Origin: Gemmatimonadota bacterium
GTDB taxonomy: Bacteria; Gemmatimonadota; Gemmatimonadetes; Longimicrobiales; Gaopeijiaceae
Assembly (NCBI GenBank): GCA_009841165.1
Contig: VXMI01000075.1
Coordinates: 1-40,704, forward strand
Direction of reading: 5' to 3'
DNA: 40,704 bases
Every line of letters begins with the position of its first letter. Positions within the stretch are counted from its first letter, which is position 1. Positions 15,022 to 23,448 of this stretch are shown in pieces. The position numbers and the translations under genes are program-made. The notes below the pieces were generated by a model that was given only the letters and a program-made list of their open reading frames with translations, had not been told where the DNA came from and did not search any database.

Positions 15022-17447
15022 GCGGGCGCGGTACGGGCACCGTCGCGCCGCCGGCGCGGGTGCGTGAGCCAGGGCAGGGCGCGCAGGCGGCGTCGCCGAA
15101 CGGATCGGGACGGGAGGCCGAGATTTCCGAGGCACTCGCCACGATCGGCCGTCCGATGCGCAAGATCGACGGGCGCGCGAAGGGCACCGGTCGGGCGCGC
15201 TACACCGACGACATTCGCCTCCCCGGCATGCTGCACGGCAAGATTCTGCGCAGCCCGCACCCCCACGCCCGTATCCTCGCGGTCGATACCTCCCGGGCCG
15301 AGGCGCTCGAAGGCGTGCACGGAGTGGTGACGGGCAGGGACATGCCAACCACCTACGGCATCATCCCCTGGACGCCGGACGAGTACCCGCTCTGCGTCGA
15401 CAAGGTCCGCTACGTGGGCGACGGAGTGGCCGCGGTCGCGGCGGTCGACGAGGATACCGCCAACGCGGCACTCGCACTGATCGACGTCAAATACGAGGAG
15501 CTGCCCGCCTACCTCGATCCGCACGAGGCGATCGCCGCCGACGGCCCGTTCATCCACGAGCCCCGCAAGAAGGGCTGGAACGGCAACATCACCAAAACGG
15601 TGGAACTCGCATTCGGCGACGTGGATCGCGGATTCGAGGGGTCGGATCTTGTAGTCGAGGGCGACTACTTCTTCGAGGGAACCACCCACACGCCCATCGA
15701 GCCGCACTGTGCCATCGGACTTGCGGAACCCGACGGCAAACTCACGGTGTGGTCGGCCACGCAGGTCCCCCACTACCTGCACCGCGAACTGGCGCGCGTC
15801 CTGGAACTCGACCCCGCCCGCGTCCGCGTCGTGCAGCCCCCCGTCGGCGGCGCGTTCGGCGGCAAGTCCGAGCCATTCGACCTCGAGTTCTGCGTCGCGA
15901 AGCTGTCCATCATCACCGGCCGTCCGGTCAAGATCCTCTACACCCGCGAAGAGGTCTTCTACTCCCACCGCGGACGCCACCCCTTCCACATGCGCTACCG
16001 CACGGGTGCCACCCGCGACGGCATACTCACCGCCGTGGACTCCAGGATCGTCATGGACGGCGGCGCGTACGCGTCCTTCGGGCTGGTGACGACCTACTAC
16101 TCCGGTCAGCTCCTCACGGCGCCCTACCGGATGCCCGCCTACCGCTTCCACTCCACGCGGGCCTACACCAACAAGCCGGCGTGCGGGCCCAAGCGCGGGC
16201 ACGGCTCGGTCCAGCCGCGCTTCGCCTTCGAGGTGCAACTCGACCGCATCGCGGAGGCCCTCGACATCGACCCGATCGAGTTGCGCCGACGCAACTTCAT
16301 CGGCTCCGACACCCGCACCGTGAACGACCTGCGCGTCACCTCGAACGGCTTCCTGGAGTGCCTGGACGCGGTGGAGCGGGCCAGCGACTGGCAACACAAG
16401 TTCCGCCGCCTCCCCTACGGGCGCGGCGTGGGCGTGGCGGGCTCGACCTACATCACCGGCACCAACTACCCCGTCTACCCCAACGACATGCCCCAGTCCG
16501 GCATCCAGCTGCAGGTCGACCGTTCCGGGCGCGTCGCGATCTTCTCCGGCGCCTCCGAGATCGGCCAGGGGGTCGACTCCATGGTGACGTACATCGTCGC
16601 CGAGGAACTGGGGGTCCCGCTGGAGCACATCCGCGTGCTGGCGGGCGACACCGACTTCACCCCGGTGGACCTGGGCGCCTACTCGTCGCGGGTGACGTTC
16701 ATGCTCGGCAACGCCTGCATCGACGCCGCGCGGCGCATCAAGGCGATGGTGCAGGAAGCGGTGGCCGAGGCGTGGGGCACGAAACCACGCGAGGTCCTGC
16801 TCGCCGGCGGACTCGCGGTCATGGCGGGTGACACGGGCACCGGCATGCCGCTGCGCGAAGCCTTCAACCTGGCCGAGGCGAAGTTCGGCACCCTGGGCGC
16901 CACGGGTTCCTACAATACGCCCAGGGACGTGCACGGTAGCTACCGCGGCGCCACGATCGGCGCCTCGCCGGCCTACTCCTTCACGGCGCACGTCGCCGAG
17001 GTCGAGGTCGACCCCGAAACCGGATTCGTGACGGTCGAGAAGATCTGGATCGCCCACGACTGCGGCCGCGCGCTCAACCCGGTGCTGGTCGAGGGGCAGA
17101 TGGAGGGGTCCGCCTACATGGGCTTCGCCGAGGCGCTCATGGAGGAGCAGATCTTCAAGAGCGCCGACCAGGGACGCGCCGGGCTCCACAACGCGCCATC
17201 GCTCCTCGACTACCGGATTCCGACGAGCCTCGACACGCCCGCGCTCGAGTCCCTCATTGTCGAGTCGATCGACCCGGAGGGGCCGTATGGAGCCAAGGAG
17301 GCCGGAGAGGGCCCGCTCCACCCGTCGATCCCCGCGATCGCCAACGCCATCCACGACGCGGTCGGGGTGAGGATGAACTCGCTGCCGTTCTCGCCGCCGC
17401 GGGTGTGGCGCGCGATCCAGGCCGCCGGAGACGGGGGGCGGGGTTGA
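15018..17447 (+). CDS. Molybdenum hydroxylase large subunit (4-hydroxybenzoyl-CoA reductase alpha-like)
   Basis: 809 residues from a GTG that overlaps the small-subunit TGA. The first 45 residues are a poorly conserved extension; the family body begins near IGRPMRKIDG. It binds the molybdopterin cofactor: QPPVGGAFGGKSEP, the TNKPACGPKRGHG loop found in 4-hydroxybenzoyl-CoA reductase alpha subunits, SEIGQGVDSM, and YGAKEAGEG near the C-terminus, with the expected active-site Glu. The complex would reductively dehydroxylate an aromatic acyl-CoA, or hydroxylate a related heteroaromatic or acyl substrate; the direction cannot be decided here. The following gene starts inside this stop codon (TTGA). 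Confidence 0.9.
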   Translation: MSGRGTGTVAPPARVREPGQGAQAASPNGSGREAEISEALATIGRPMRKIDGRAKGTGRARYTDDIRLPGMLHGKILRSPHPHARILAVDTSRAEALEGVHGVVTGRDMPTTYGIIPWTPDEYPLCVDKVRYVGDGVAAVAAVDEDTANAALALIDVKYEELPAYLDPHEAIAADGPFIHEPRKKGWNGNITKTVELAFGDVDRGFEGSDLVVEGDYFFEGTTHTPIEPHCAIGLAEPDGKLTVWSATQVPHYLHRELARVLELDPARVRVVQPPVGGAFGGKSEPFDLEFCVAKLSIITGRPVKILYTREEVFYSHRGRHPFHMRYRTGATRDGILTAVDSRIVMDGGAYASFGLVTTYYSGQLLTAPYRMPAYRFHSTRAYTNKPACGPKRGHGSVQPRFAFEVQLDRIAEALDIDPIELRRRNFIGSDTRTVNDLRVTSNGFLECLDAVERASDWQHKFRRLPYGRGVGVAGSTYITGTNYPVYPNDMPQSGIQLQVDRSGRVAIFSGASEIGQGVDSMVTYIVAEELGVPLEHIRVLAGDTDFTPVDLGAYSSRVTFMLGNACIDAARRIKAMVQEAVAEAWGTKPREVLLAGGLAVMAGDTGTGMPLREAFNLAEAKFGTLGATGSYNTPRDVHGSYRGATIGASPAYSFTAHVAEVEVDPETGFVTVEKIWIAHDCGRALNPVLVEGQMEGSAYMGFAEALMEEQIFKSADQGRAGLHNAPSLLDYRIPTSLDTPALESLIVESIDPEGPYGAKEAGEGPLHPSIPAIANAIHDAVGVRMNSLPFSPPRVWRAIQAAGDGGRG

Positions 17448-18346
17448 GGGCACGCGCCGTTCTCGCCCTCGGGGCCGTGGTCTTCGCCGGGTTGGCTGCC
17501 CCCGGCGCGCGGGCCCAGGAGCGGCCCGCCGAAGGGACGGCGCGCGACTGGCAGATCGCCCACGAACAGGTCGCGTGGGCCATGACGCACCGCCGTGCTG
17601 TGGGCCCCGGGTTCGGTGAACTTCTCGGCGCCATCGGCGAACGCCTGGTCGGAACACGCTACGAGCCGCACACCCTGGAACTCGCCGGCCCCGAGCGCCT
17701 GGTCGTCAACCTCGAGTCGCTGGACTGCGTCACCTTCGTCGAGAACGTCCTCGTCATGGCCCGCCTCGCCTGGACCGCCGAGGCCGCGCTCGTCGAGGAT
17801 CCGCACCGCTTCGAGGCCGCCTACCGCCGCGAACTCACCGCGATCCGGTACCGCGACGGGGTCCTCGACGGGTACCCCAGCCGCCTTCACTACTTCAGCG
17901 AGTGGATCGGGAACAACGAGGCGAAGGGGCTGGTGGACGGGATCTCGCAGGCTTTGGGCGGGGTGGTGGACGAGTCCCCCCTCCACTTCATGTCGACGCA
18001 CCCGGACGCGTACCGTCAGCTGGCCGATCCAGGCGTGCTGGCAGCAATTGCCGGCACCGAGGCGGGGCTCGCCTCCGTACCGCGTCACTACCTGCCCGAA
18101 GACGGGATCGAGGACGCGGCGCGCGGCATACGCGAAGGCGACATCATCGCCGCGACCAGCACGGTGCCCGGCCTCGACATCGCCCACACCGGGATCGCCG
18201 TGTGGCGGGACGGCGCGCTGCGCCTCATGCACGCGCCCCTGGTGGGTTCGCACGTCCAGATCAGCGACGAGACACTGGCCGAGCGGATCGGGCGGATCGA
18301 GGGGCAGGACGGGATCATGGTCGCGCGCCCGCTGCCGCCGCGGTAG
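17444..18346 (+). CDS. Exported DUF1460 amidase/endopeptidase-like protein
   Basis: 300 residues from a TTG overlapping the upstream TGA. This start gives a clean signal peptide with an Ala-x-Ala cleavage site (LAAPGARAQ). ESLDCVTFVENVL carries the likely nucleophilic Cys, and DIAHTGIAVW the His, as in the NlpC/P60-like N-acetylmuramoyl-L-alanine amidase-like family (DUF1460). Such proteins cleave peptidoglycan peptides or amides in the periplasm. It is oddly placed between the Mo-binding and FAD subunits of a cytoplasmic redox enzyme and is translationally coupled to the former. Family is fairly sure; substrate unknown. Confidence 0.85.
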   Translation: MRARAVLALGAVVFAGLAAPGARAQERPAEGTARDWQIAHEQVAWAMTHRRAVGPGFGELLGAIGERLVGTRYEPHTLELAGPERLVVNLESLDCVTFVENVLVMARLAWTAEAALVEDPHRFEAAYRRELTAIRYRDGVLDGYPSRLHYFSEWIGNNEAKGLVDGISQALGGVVDESPLHFMSTHPDAYRQLADPGVLAAIAGTEAGLASVPRHYLPEDGIEDAARGIREGDIIAATSTVPGLDIAHTGIAVWRDGALRLMHAPLVGSHVQISDETLAERIGRIEGQDGIMVARPLPPR

Positions 18347-18351
18347 CAGCG

Positions 18352-19380
18352 ATGCTCAGGCTGCACCCGTTCCGCTATCACCGCCCGGAGACGGTCGACG
18401 AGGCCGTGGCGCTCCTGGCCGGGTTCGGGGAGGAGGCCATGCCGATGGCCGGTGGCACGGACCTGATGCCGAACATGAAACACAGGCTGTTCACGCCGGC
18501 TCACGTGGTCTCGCTGAACCGCATCGCCGCGATGAGGGGCGTCGCCCTCGGCCCCTCGGGCCAACACCTCCGGATCGGTGCGCTCGAGACGCTCGCCGAC
18601 GTGTCGGCCAACCCGCTCGTGCGGCGGTACTTCCCCGGGCTCGCCGACGCGGCGGGGCTCGTGGCGGGTCCGCAGCTCCGCAACATGGGGACGATCGGCG
18701 GCAACGTCTGTCTCGACACGCGTTGCACCTACTACAACCAGACCGAGTTCTGGCGGGGAGCGCTCGGCTACTGCCTGAAGAAGGACGGCACGGTGTGCCA
18801 CGTCACAAAGGTGGGGAAGAAGTGCGTCGCGGCGCACTCTGCGGACACGCCGCCGAATCTGATCGCCCTCGGCGCGACTTTGGCGCTGGCGGGTCCCGGC
18901 GGTGCGCGCGAGATCCCTGCTGCCGAGTTCTTCCTCACCGACGGGATCTGGAACACGCGGCGGGCGCGGGACGAGATCCTCACCGAGATCAGGATCCCCG
19001 TCGGCGGACCCGGTCGGCGCAGCGCCTACCGGAAGCTGCGGCAGCGGCACTCGATCGACTTTCCGCTGCTGTCGGTCGCGGTGACGGGCGATTTTGAAGA
19101 AAACGGGGTCGTGGAACGTATTGGCGGCGTTGTATCGGCACTGGGCGCACGGCCCCGCGTGGTGGCCGGCTGGGACGAGATTGCGGTGGGTGGGCGGCTC
19201 GGCGGGCGCGTGATCGACGCCCTGGCGGATCGCGCCTACGCGCAGTGCCGGCCGCTGGAGAACATCATCGTGGATGCCGAATGGCGGCGGGCGATGGTGC
19301 GCGTGCATGTACGGCGGGCACTGGCGGAGTTGGCCGGCAGGGCACCGTCGGCGGGCAACGGTTCCGCAGCCGGGCCGTGA
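18352..19380 (+). CDS. Molybdenum hydroxylase FAD subunit with extra [4Fe-4S] loop (4-hydroxybenzoyl-CoA reductase beta-like)
   Basis: 342 residues, ATG at 18352, 5 bp after the preceding stop. FAD-binding motifs of the CO-dehydrogenase flavoprotein family are AGGTDLMPNMK (33-43) and GTIGGNVCLDTRC (113-125). Unlike ordinary xanthine dehydrogenase M subunits, it has an insertion with Cys125, Cys141, Cys149 and Cys158; the spacing 16-8-9 matches that I recall for the [4Fe-4S] cluster of Thauera aromatica HcrB. The insertion also contains CTYYNQTEFWRGALGYC and GKKCVAAHSAD. This strongly supports a 4-hydroxybenzoyl-CoA reductase-type enzyme with a low-potential electron path. Confidence 0.92.
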   Translation: MLRLHPFRYHRPETVDEAVALLAGFGEEAMPMAGGTDLMPNMKHRLFTPAHVVSLNRIAAMRGVALGPSGQHLRIGALETLADVSANPLVRRYFPGLADAAGLVAGPQLRNMGTIGGNVCLDTRCTYYNQTEFWRGALGYCLKKDGTVCHVTKVGKKCVAAHSADTPPNLIALGATLALAGPGGAREIPAAEFFLTDGIWNTRRARDEILTEIRIPVGGPGRRSAYRKLRQRHSIDFPLLSVAVTGDFEENGVVERIGGVVSALGARPRVVAGWDEIAVGGRLGGRVIDALADRAYAQCRPLENIIVDAEWRRAMVRVHVRRALAELAGRAPSAGNGSAAGP

Positions 19381-19418
19381 CACCAGGGCGCAATTGGAAC
19401 ATGGAAGGGGAGCGCATC

Positions 19419-19919
19419 ATGTACCGCGAAAAAACCTGGGCGCCGCTGTGGGTCTTTGCGATTCTGTGGACGGCGTGCCTTGCCGGTGCGGCCGCGGTCG
19501 CATACGAGCAGTTCCTGCAGTCGGCCGGTATGCCTGGAGACGGGTCCGTTCTCCTGAAGGCTCCCTTGGTGCTGGGTGGCGTGCTCCTGTTCCCGACCCT
19601 GATCACGCTGCTCTTTACGCGCCTCGACGTGGAAGTTCAGTCGGATCAGCTGTTTATCGCGTTCGGCCCCATACACCTGATTCGCAAGCGGATCCGCTTT
19701 ACCGACATCGATTCCGTGCGCGGGCTGACCTACCGGCCGCTGCGCGAGTTCGGGGGCTGGGGAATTCGCCCGCGCGGGTCGCGCACGGCGTGGACCATCC
19801 GCGGCAACCAGGCGGTCAAGGTGACGCTGCAGAGCGGCAAGCAAGTCTACGTGGGGTCGCGCTTCCCGCAGCGGCTCGAAGAGCGGATCCGCACGGCGAT
19901 GAGCGCGACGCGAGGATAG
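19419..19919 (+). CDS. Small membrane protein with PH-like C-terminal domain
   Basis: 166 residues from the ATG at 19419, with GGGGAG about 6 nt upstream; an ATG at 19401 would add 6 residues. Two transmembrane helices come first (WVFAILWTACLAGAAAVAY and LVLGGVLLFPTLITLLF). A soluble beta-rich domain follows, with VQSDQLFIAFGP, RIRFTDIDSVRGL and VKVTLQSGKQVYVGSRFPQRL, the pattern of bacterial PH-like domains. Function unknown; possibly cotranscribed with the Mo-hydroxylase genes but with a 38-bp gap and no obvious link. Confidence 0.75.
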   Translation: MYREKTWAPLWVFAILWTACLAGAAAVAYEQFLQSAGMPGDGSVLLKAPLVLGGVLLFPTLITLLFTRLDVEVQSDQLFIAFGPIHLIRKRIRFTDIDSVRGLTYRPLREFGGWGIRPRGSRTAWTIRGNQAVKVTLQSGKQVYVGSRFPQRLEERIRTAMSATRG

Positions 19920-19982
19920 CGCTGCTCCCGCGGGCCTGATGACGGGCGCGCCGACCGCAGGCGAGGATCGCCGTAACCAGTC

Positions 19983-20001
19983 TGACTAGTTATAATGGTC
20001 A
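19983..20001 (+). promoter_or_regulatory. vapBC promoter -10 with overlapping operator
   Basis: A consensus -10 hexamer TATAAT sits at 19991-19996, only 6 nt before the ATG at 20003, so transcription would begin at or next to the start codon (leaderless mRNA). An inverted repeat (TGACTA at 19983-19988, TGGTCA at 19996-20001, 5 of 6 pairs) brackets the -10, a good site for autorepression by the antitoxin. No clear -35 was found. Confidence 0.6.
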
Positions 20002-20002
20002 C

Positions 20003-20278
20003 ATGAACGTCGTCTACTCCACCTACGAAGCCAAGGCGCGGTTCTCGGAAGTTCTCCGCCTGGTGCGCGAGGGCACGACCGTCACTGTGTCCTACCGGGG
20101 CGATCCCGTCGCGGAGATCCGCCCGATCGAAAAGGCAGCTGGAACTGTCGAAGAGCACTTCGCACGACTCGAGAAGCGCGGGATTCTCGTCCCCGCCCGG
20201 GCAACGCGGAAGCCCCTGCAGGTAGGAGCCCCGAAGCCGGGTGCGCTTGCCCGCTTCCTGGCGGACCGCGGCGATTGA
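20003..20278 (+). CDS. vapB: VapB-type antitoxin (Phd/YefM fold)
   Basis: 91 residues. The N-terminal half, STYEAKARFSEVLRLVREG followed by VTVSYRGDPVAEIRPI, matches the Phd/YefM DNA-binding antitoxin domain. The C-terminal part is charged and would wrap the toxin. It should neutralise the adjacent PIN toxin and repress its own promoter. No Shine-Dalgarno is present before the ATG, in keeping with a leaderless start. The stop codon overlaps the TTG start of the toxin. Confidence 0.88.
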   Translation: MNVVYSTYEAKARFSEVLRLVREGTTVTVSYRGDPVAEIRPIEKAAGTVEEHFARLEKRGILVPARATRKPLQVGAPKPGALARFLADRGD

Positions 20279-20655
20279 GCATCGCTTACGTCGACACGTC
20301 GGCGGTGGTCGCCATCGCCTTTGCCGAGGCGGGCTCGGTGGCGTTGGCGCGCCGTCTCGACGGCTTCTCGCGTCTTGTGTCCTCGAACTTGCTCGAAGCC
20401 GAACTGCGAGCCGCGTGCCTGCGCGAGGGACGCCCCGCTCCGGCTGATCTTCTTGCGTGCCTCGAGTGGATACTGACCGACCGGCCTCTCTCCCGGGAAA
20501 TCGGTATGGTCCTCGAATCGGGATACCTGCGGGGTGCCGATCTCTGGCACCTGGCGACCGCTCTCTACGCGGCTCCCGAACCGTCCGCAATCTCTTTCGT
20601 TACGCTCGACCGCAACCAGGCCACAATAGCGTCCGCTCTGAACTTTCGAGGGTAG
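20275..20655 (+). CDS. vapC: VapC-type PIN-domain ribonuclease toxin
   Basis: 126 residues from a TTG overlapping the antitoxin stop (TTGA). The PIN acidic residues are visible: Asp7 in YVDTSA, Glu43 in LLEAEL, Asp89 in GADLWHLATAL and Asp112 in TLDRNQ. VapC toxins are Mg2+-dependent endoribonucleases that cut tRNA or rRNA when the antitoxin is degraded. The four-residue acidic site is complete, so the toxin looks active. It is convergent with the thiolase gene, 16 bp apart. Confidence 0.9.
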   Translation: MSIAYVDTSAVVAIAFAEAGSVALARRLDGFSRLVSSNLLEAELRAACLREGRPAPADLLACLEWILTDRPLSREIGMVLESGYLRGADLWHLATALYAAPEPSAISFVTLDRNQATIASALNFRG

Positions 20656-20677
20656 GGCAGGGACGGTCCCGCTACCC
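20650..20677. terminator. Nested hairpin spanning vapC / thiolase convergent stops
   Basis: An outer GGGTAG / CTACCC stem (6 bp) encloses an inner GGG / CCC stem with a 5-nt loop. Both stop codons lie in the outer arms. A plausible bidirectional terminator, though no T-run is present. Confidence 0.45.
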
Positions 20678-21946
20678 CCGCTCCAACACCATCGCGAACC
20701 CCATCCCGCCCGCGGCGCAGACCGTCACCAGGCCGAACTGGCCGTCGCGCCGCCGCAACTCGTTGAGCAGGGTGGTGGTGAGCCGGCCGCCGGTCGCGCC
20801 GAACGGGTGGCCGATGGCGATCGAGCCCCCCATGACGTTGATCACGTCGGGATCGGGGTGCCCCACCTTGCCCGGGCGGCCCAGCTCCTTCCGGCAGAAG
20901 TCGTCCGAGTCCCAGGCCTGGAGATTCGAGAGCACCTGTGCGGCGAACGCCTCGTGCATTTCCAGCAGGTCGATGTCGGCCATCGTGAGACCGGCGCGAT
21001 CCAGCGCGATGGGCGCGGCATAGGCGGGGCCCTGCAGGAGCTGCCCGGCCGGGTCGAGCGCGGTGATGGCGTAGCTGCGGAGGTAGCCGAGCGGTTCGAG
21101 GCCGAGTTCGGAGGCGCGCCGCGGGGACGCGAGCAGCACCGCCGAGGCGCCGTCGGTGAGTGGCGACGCGTTCCCCGCCGTGACCGAGCCGTACTCGCGG
21201 TCGAAGACGGGCCGCAGGGCGGACAGCGCCTCGATCGAGGTGTCGGCGCGGATCCCGTTGTCGCGGTCCACCGTGACATCGTAGCGCGGCGGGACATGGA
21301 AGGGCGCGATCTCGTCGGTGAGACGGCCGTCGCCGGTGCCCGCATGGGCCTTGCGGTGCGACCGCAGCGCCCACAGGTCCTGGTCCTCCCGGGAGATCCC
21401 GTTCTCCCTGGCCATGCGCTCGGCGGCCTGGCCCATCGACTCCCCGGTCGAGTACTCGGCGATCGCTGGCGCCACGGGGAGCAGGTCCCGGGGGCGCAGC
21501 CGCGCGAAAGCCCTCAGGCGCGCGCCCAGCGTCTTCGCGCGGGAGGCCGAGACAAGCGTCTTCGACAGCCGGTCGGAGGCCAGGATCGGGATGCGCGACA
21601 GACACTCGGCCCCGCCCGCGACCACGACGTCGGCGCACCCGGCCTCGATGAGGTTTGCCCCGTCGGCGATGGCCTGGTTGGCGGAAGCGCAGGCGCGCGA
21701 GACGGTCACGGCAGGCACATCCTTCGGCAGCGTGGGAAGCCCCACCTCACGCGCGATGTTAGGCGCCTGCGGATCGTGCAGCACGGTGCCGTAGACGAGG
21801 TGTTCGACCGTCTCGGGCGATATCCCGGTCCGCGCGACGAGTTCCGTCACCGCGTGCCGCCCGAGATCGATGGCCGTGAGGTTGCGGAAATGAGTGCCGG
21901 ATCGGACGAACGGCGTCCGGCAGCCCGCGATGATCGCTGTGTTCAT
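20672..21946 (-). CDS. Acetyl-CoA C-acyltransferase (thiolase, FadI-like)
   Basis: 424 residues from an ATG at 21946. The nucleophilic Cys86 lies in VSRACASANQAI; the C-terminus has GHPFGATGGR (His) and VCAAGGMGFA (second Cys), the complete thiolase triad. MHEAFAAQVL fits the NEAF-type motif. Length and motifs suit the FadI/trifunctional-beta subgroup, which cleaves 3-ketoacyl-CoA with CoA during beta-oxidation; biosynthetic use is possible. It is divergent from a zinc alcohol dehydrogenase gene and lies 1.5 kb from an acyl-CoA synthetase/hydratase pair. Confidence 0.93.
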   Translation of the reverse strand: MNTAIIAGCRTPFVRSGTHFRNLTAIDLGRHAVTELVARTGISPETVEHLVYGTVLHDPQAPNIAREVGLPTLPKDVPAVTVSRACASANQAIADGANLIEAGCADVVVAGGAECLSRIPILASDRLSKTLVSASRAKTLGARLRAFARLRPRDLLPVAPAIAEYSTGESMGQAAERMARENGISREDQDLWALRSHRKAHAGTGDGRLTDEIAPFHVPPRYDVTVDRDNGIRADTSIEALSALRPVFDREYGSVTAGNASPLTDGASAVLLASPRRASELGLEPLGYLRSYAITALDPAGQLLQGPAYAAPIALDRAGLTMADIDLLEMHEAFAAQVLSNLQAWDSDDFCRKELGRPGKVGHPDPDVINVMGGSIAIGHPFGATGGRLTTTLLNELRRRDGQFGLVTVCAAGGMGFAMVLERG

Positions 21947-22102
21947 GCTGTGCCCCGATGGCCGAGGTGAAACGGCCTCCACCTTCCCGCAGGCGCGCCC
22001 GCACGCCACCTTACCAGGTTGAGTCCGGCCCGGTGGACGCGCCGCGATCCACGATCCTCACACCCCCAAAGGCAACGCCGGAGCAAGGGAACGGGAGCCC
22101 CA
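21947..22102. promoter_or_regulatory. Divergent intergenic region, thiolase / alcohol dehydrogenase
   Basis: 156 bp, GC-rich, expected to hold promoters for both genes. GGGAG at 22093-22097 precedes the GTG start of the dehydrogenase. A short GGCCG / CGGCC inverted repeat lies near 21961-21976. No consensus -35/-10 pair was recognised. Confidence 0.3.
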
Positions 22103-23422
22103 GTGAAAGCCGTCGAGTTTAACGTAACCATCCCCGGGTTCATCCTGGCGAAGACGCTGGGGCGATTCAGCGATGCGTTCGTGTACGGGCGGGCGTCGCG
22201 GCTGGGGCTGGTCGAGCGGCCGCGGCCGGAGCTTCCTGGAGACGACTGGGTGCGTGTCGAGGTGCTCCTCTGCGGGATCTGCGGCAGCGACCTTGGCAAC
22301 ATCTCGTACAAGTCGAGTCCCGCGATGGAGCCCTTCGGGTCGTTCCCGGCCGTTCTGGGGCACGAGATCCTGGGGCGCGTGGCGGAGGTCGGGCCCGGCG
22401 TGGCGCATGTCACGGCAGGCGATCGCGTCGTGATCGATCCGATGCTGCACTGCGAAGTCCGTGGTTGGGAGGAGAAAGCCTGGTGTCCTTCGTGCGTGGC
22501 CGGTCTCCACTCGACCTGCGAGCTGTCGGGCGAGGAGGGTGCGCCTGCGGGAGACGCCCATCCCACGCGGGACGCTGGCGGGCACCTGGCTGCGGAGCGG
22601 GGCCCGGGTGTTGCACGGGACGTTGGCCGGCCGCTGGCACCCGGCCTGACGATCGGCTACCACCGCGACCTCGCGGGCGGCTGGGGCGAGGAGATGATCG
22701 CCCACAGGCGGCAGGTCTTCACGGTCCCCGATGCCGTGCCCGACCGTGTGGCCGTGCTGACGGAACCGCTGTCGATCGGTGTGCACGGCGTGCTGCAGAG
22801 CGGGGCGCTACGATCGCCGGGGCCGATTCTGGTGATCGGGAGCGGGGCGATCGCATTCGGCACGATCTGGGCGCTGCGCACGCTGGGCTACGAGGGTCGG
22901 CTGGTGGCGCAGGCCAAGCGTCCGCACGAGGTCGAGCTGGCGGCGGCGCTGGGGGCCGACGAGACGATCACGCCGGGCGACGAGGCGAGGCAGGCGCTGA
23001 TCGACACGGGTGCGCAGGCGTACATGCCCGTGGTCGGGCCCGAGGTCTACGCCGGCGGCGGATTCGACCTGGTCTTCGACTGCGTGGGCAACCAGCCCAG
23101 TCTGGCGCAGTCGCTCGGCTTCGCTTCGGCCCGGGGGCGGATCGTGGTGCTGGGGTGCGCGGGACAGATCCGCAAGCTGGACCTGACCTTTCTGTGGGCG
23201 AAGGAGCTGCGGCTGCAGGGATACGTGGGCTACGGCGCCGAAGAGTGGGAGGGGCGCCGGGTGCACACGTTCGAAGTCGCCCTGGCCAGGATGCGGGACG
23301 ACCCCCGCGCGCTGGGCGATCTGGTCACCCACGTCTATCCGCTGGAGCAGTACCGCGATGCGCTGCGCTCCGCGTACGACCACCGCCGCAGCGGCGCGGT
23401 CAAGGTGGCGCTGCAGCCCTGA
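22103..23422 (+). CDS. Zinc-dependent medium-chain alcohol dehydrogenase
   Basis: 439 residues from a GTG with GGGAG 5 nt upstream. LLCGICGSDLG gives the catalytic-zinc ligand Cys60, with His87-Glu88 in VLGHEILG. A four-cysteine structural-zinc lobe is present as Cys117, Cys128, Cys131 and Cys139, the first spacing longer than usual. The nucleotide-binding loop is LVIGSGAIAFG and VTEPLSIGVHG is typical of the family. About 30 extra residues (143-178) separate the zinc lobe from LAPGLTIGYHRD; their DNA holds an imperfect tandem repeat. NAD(P)-dependent oxidation of an alcohol or polyol is likely; substrate unknown. Confidence 0.88.
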   Translation: MKAVEFNVTIPGFILAKTLGRFSDAFVYGRASRLGLVERPRPELPGDDWVRVEVLLCGICGSDLGNISYKSSPAMEPFGSFPAVLGHEILGRVAEVGPGVAHVTAGDRVVIDPMLHCEVRGWEEKAWCPSCVAGLHSTCELSGEEGAPAGDAHPTRDAGGHLAAERGPGVARDVGRPLAPGLTIGYHRDLAGGWGEEMIAHRRQVFTVPDAVPDRVAVLTEPLSIGVHGVLQSGALRSPGPILVIGSGAIAFGTIWALRTLGYEGRLVAQAKRPHEVELAAALGADETITPGDEARQALIDTGAQAYMPVVGPEVYAGGGFDLVFDCVGNQPSLAQSLGFASARGRIVVLGCAGQIRKLDLTFLWAKELRLQGYVGYGAEEWEGRRVHTFEVALARMRDDPRALGDLVTHVYPLEQYRDALRSAYDHRRSGAVKVALQP

Positions 23423-23429
23423 CGCGGGT

Positions 23430-23448
23430 GGCGGCGGTCAGGGCCGCC
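23430..23448. terminator. Hairpin at the alcohol dehydrogenase / acyl-CoA synthetase convergent junction
   Basis: GGCGGC and GCCGCC pair around a 7-nt loop that contains the synthetase stop codon. Candidate terminator for the dehydrogenase gene and possibly its neighbour. No T-tract; the region is GC-rich, so chance pairing is possible. Confidence 0.3.

Noticed and set aside
14976-17657. 893-codon minus-strand open frame
   Set aside because: Entirely opposite the molybdenum hydroxylase gene; Arg/Gly/Val-rich with no recognisable family.
22525-22650. Frameshift inside the alcohol dehydrogenase gene
   Set aside because: The extra residues are low-conservation and the DNA carries an imperfect tandem repeat, but the frame re-enters family sequence without a shift, and the other frames give no better match.
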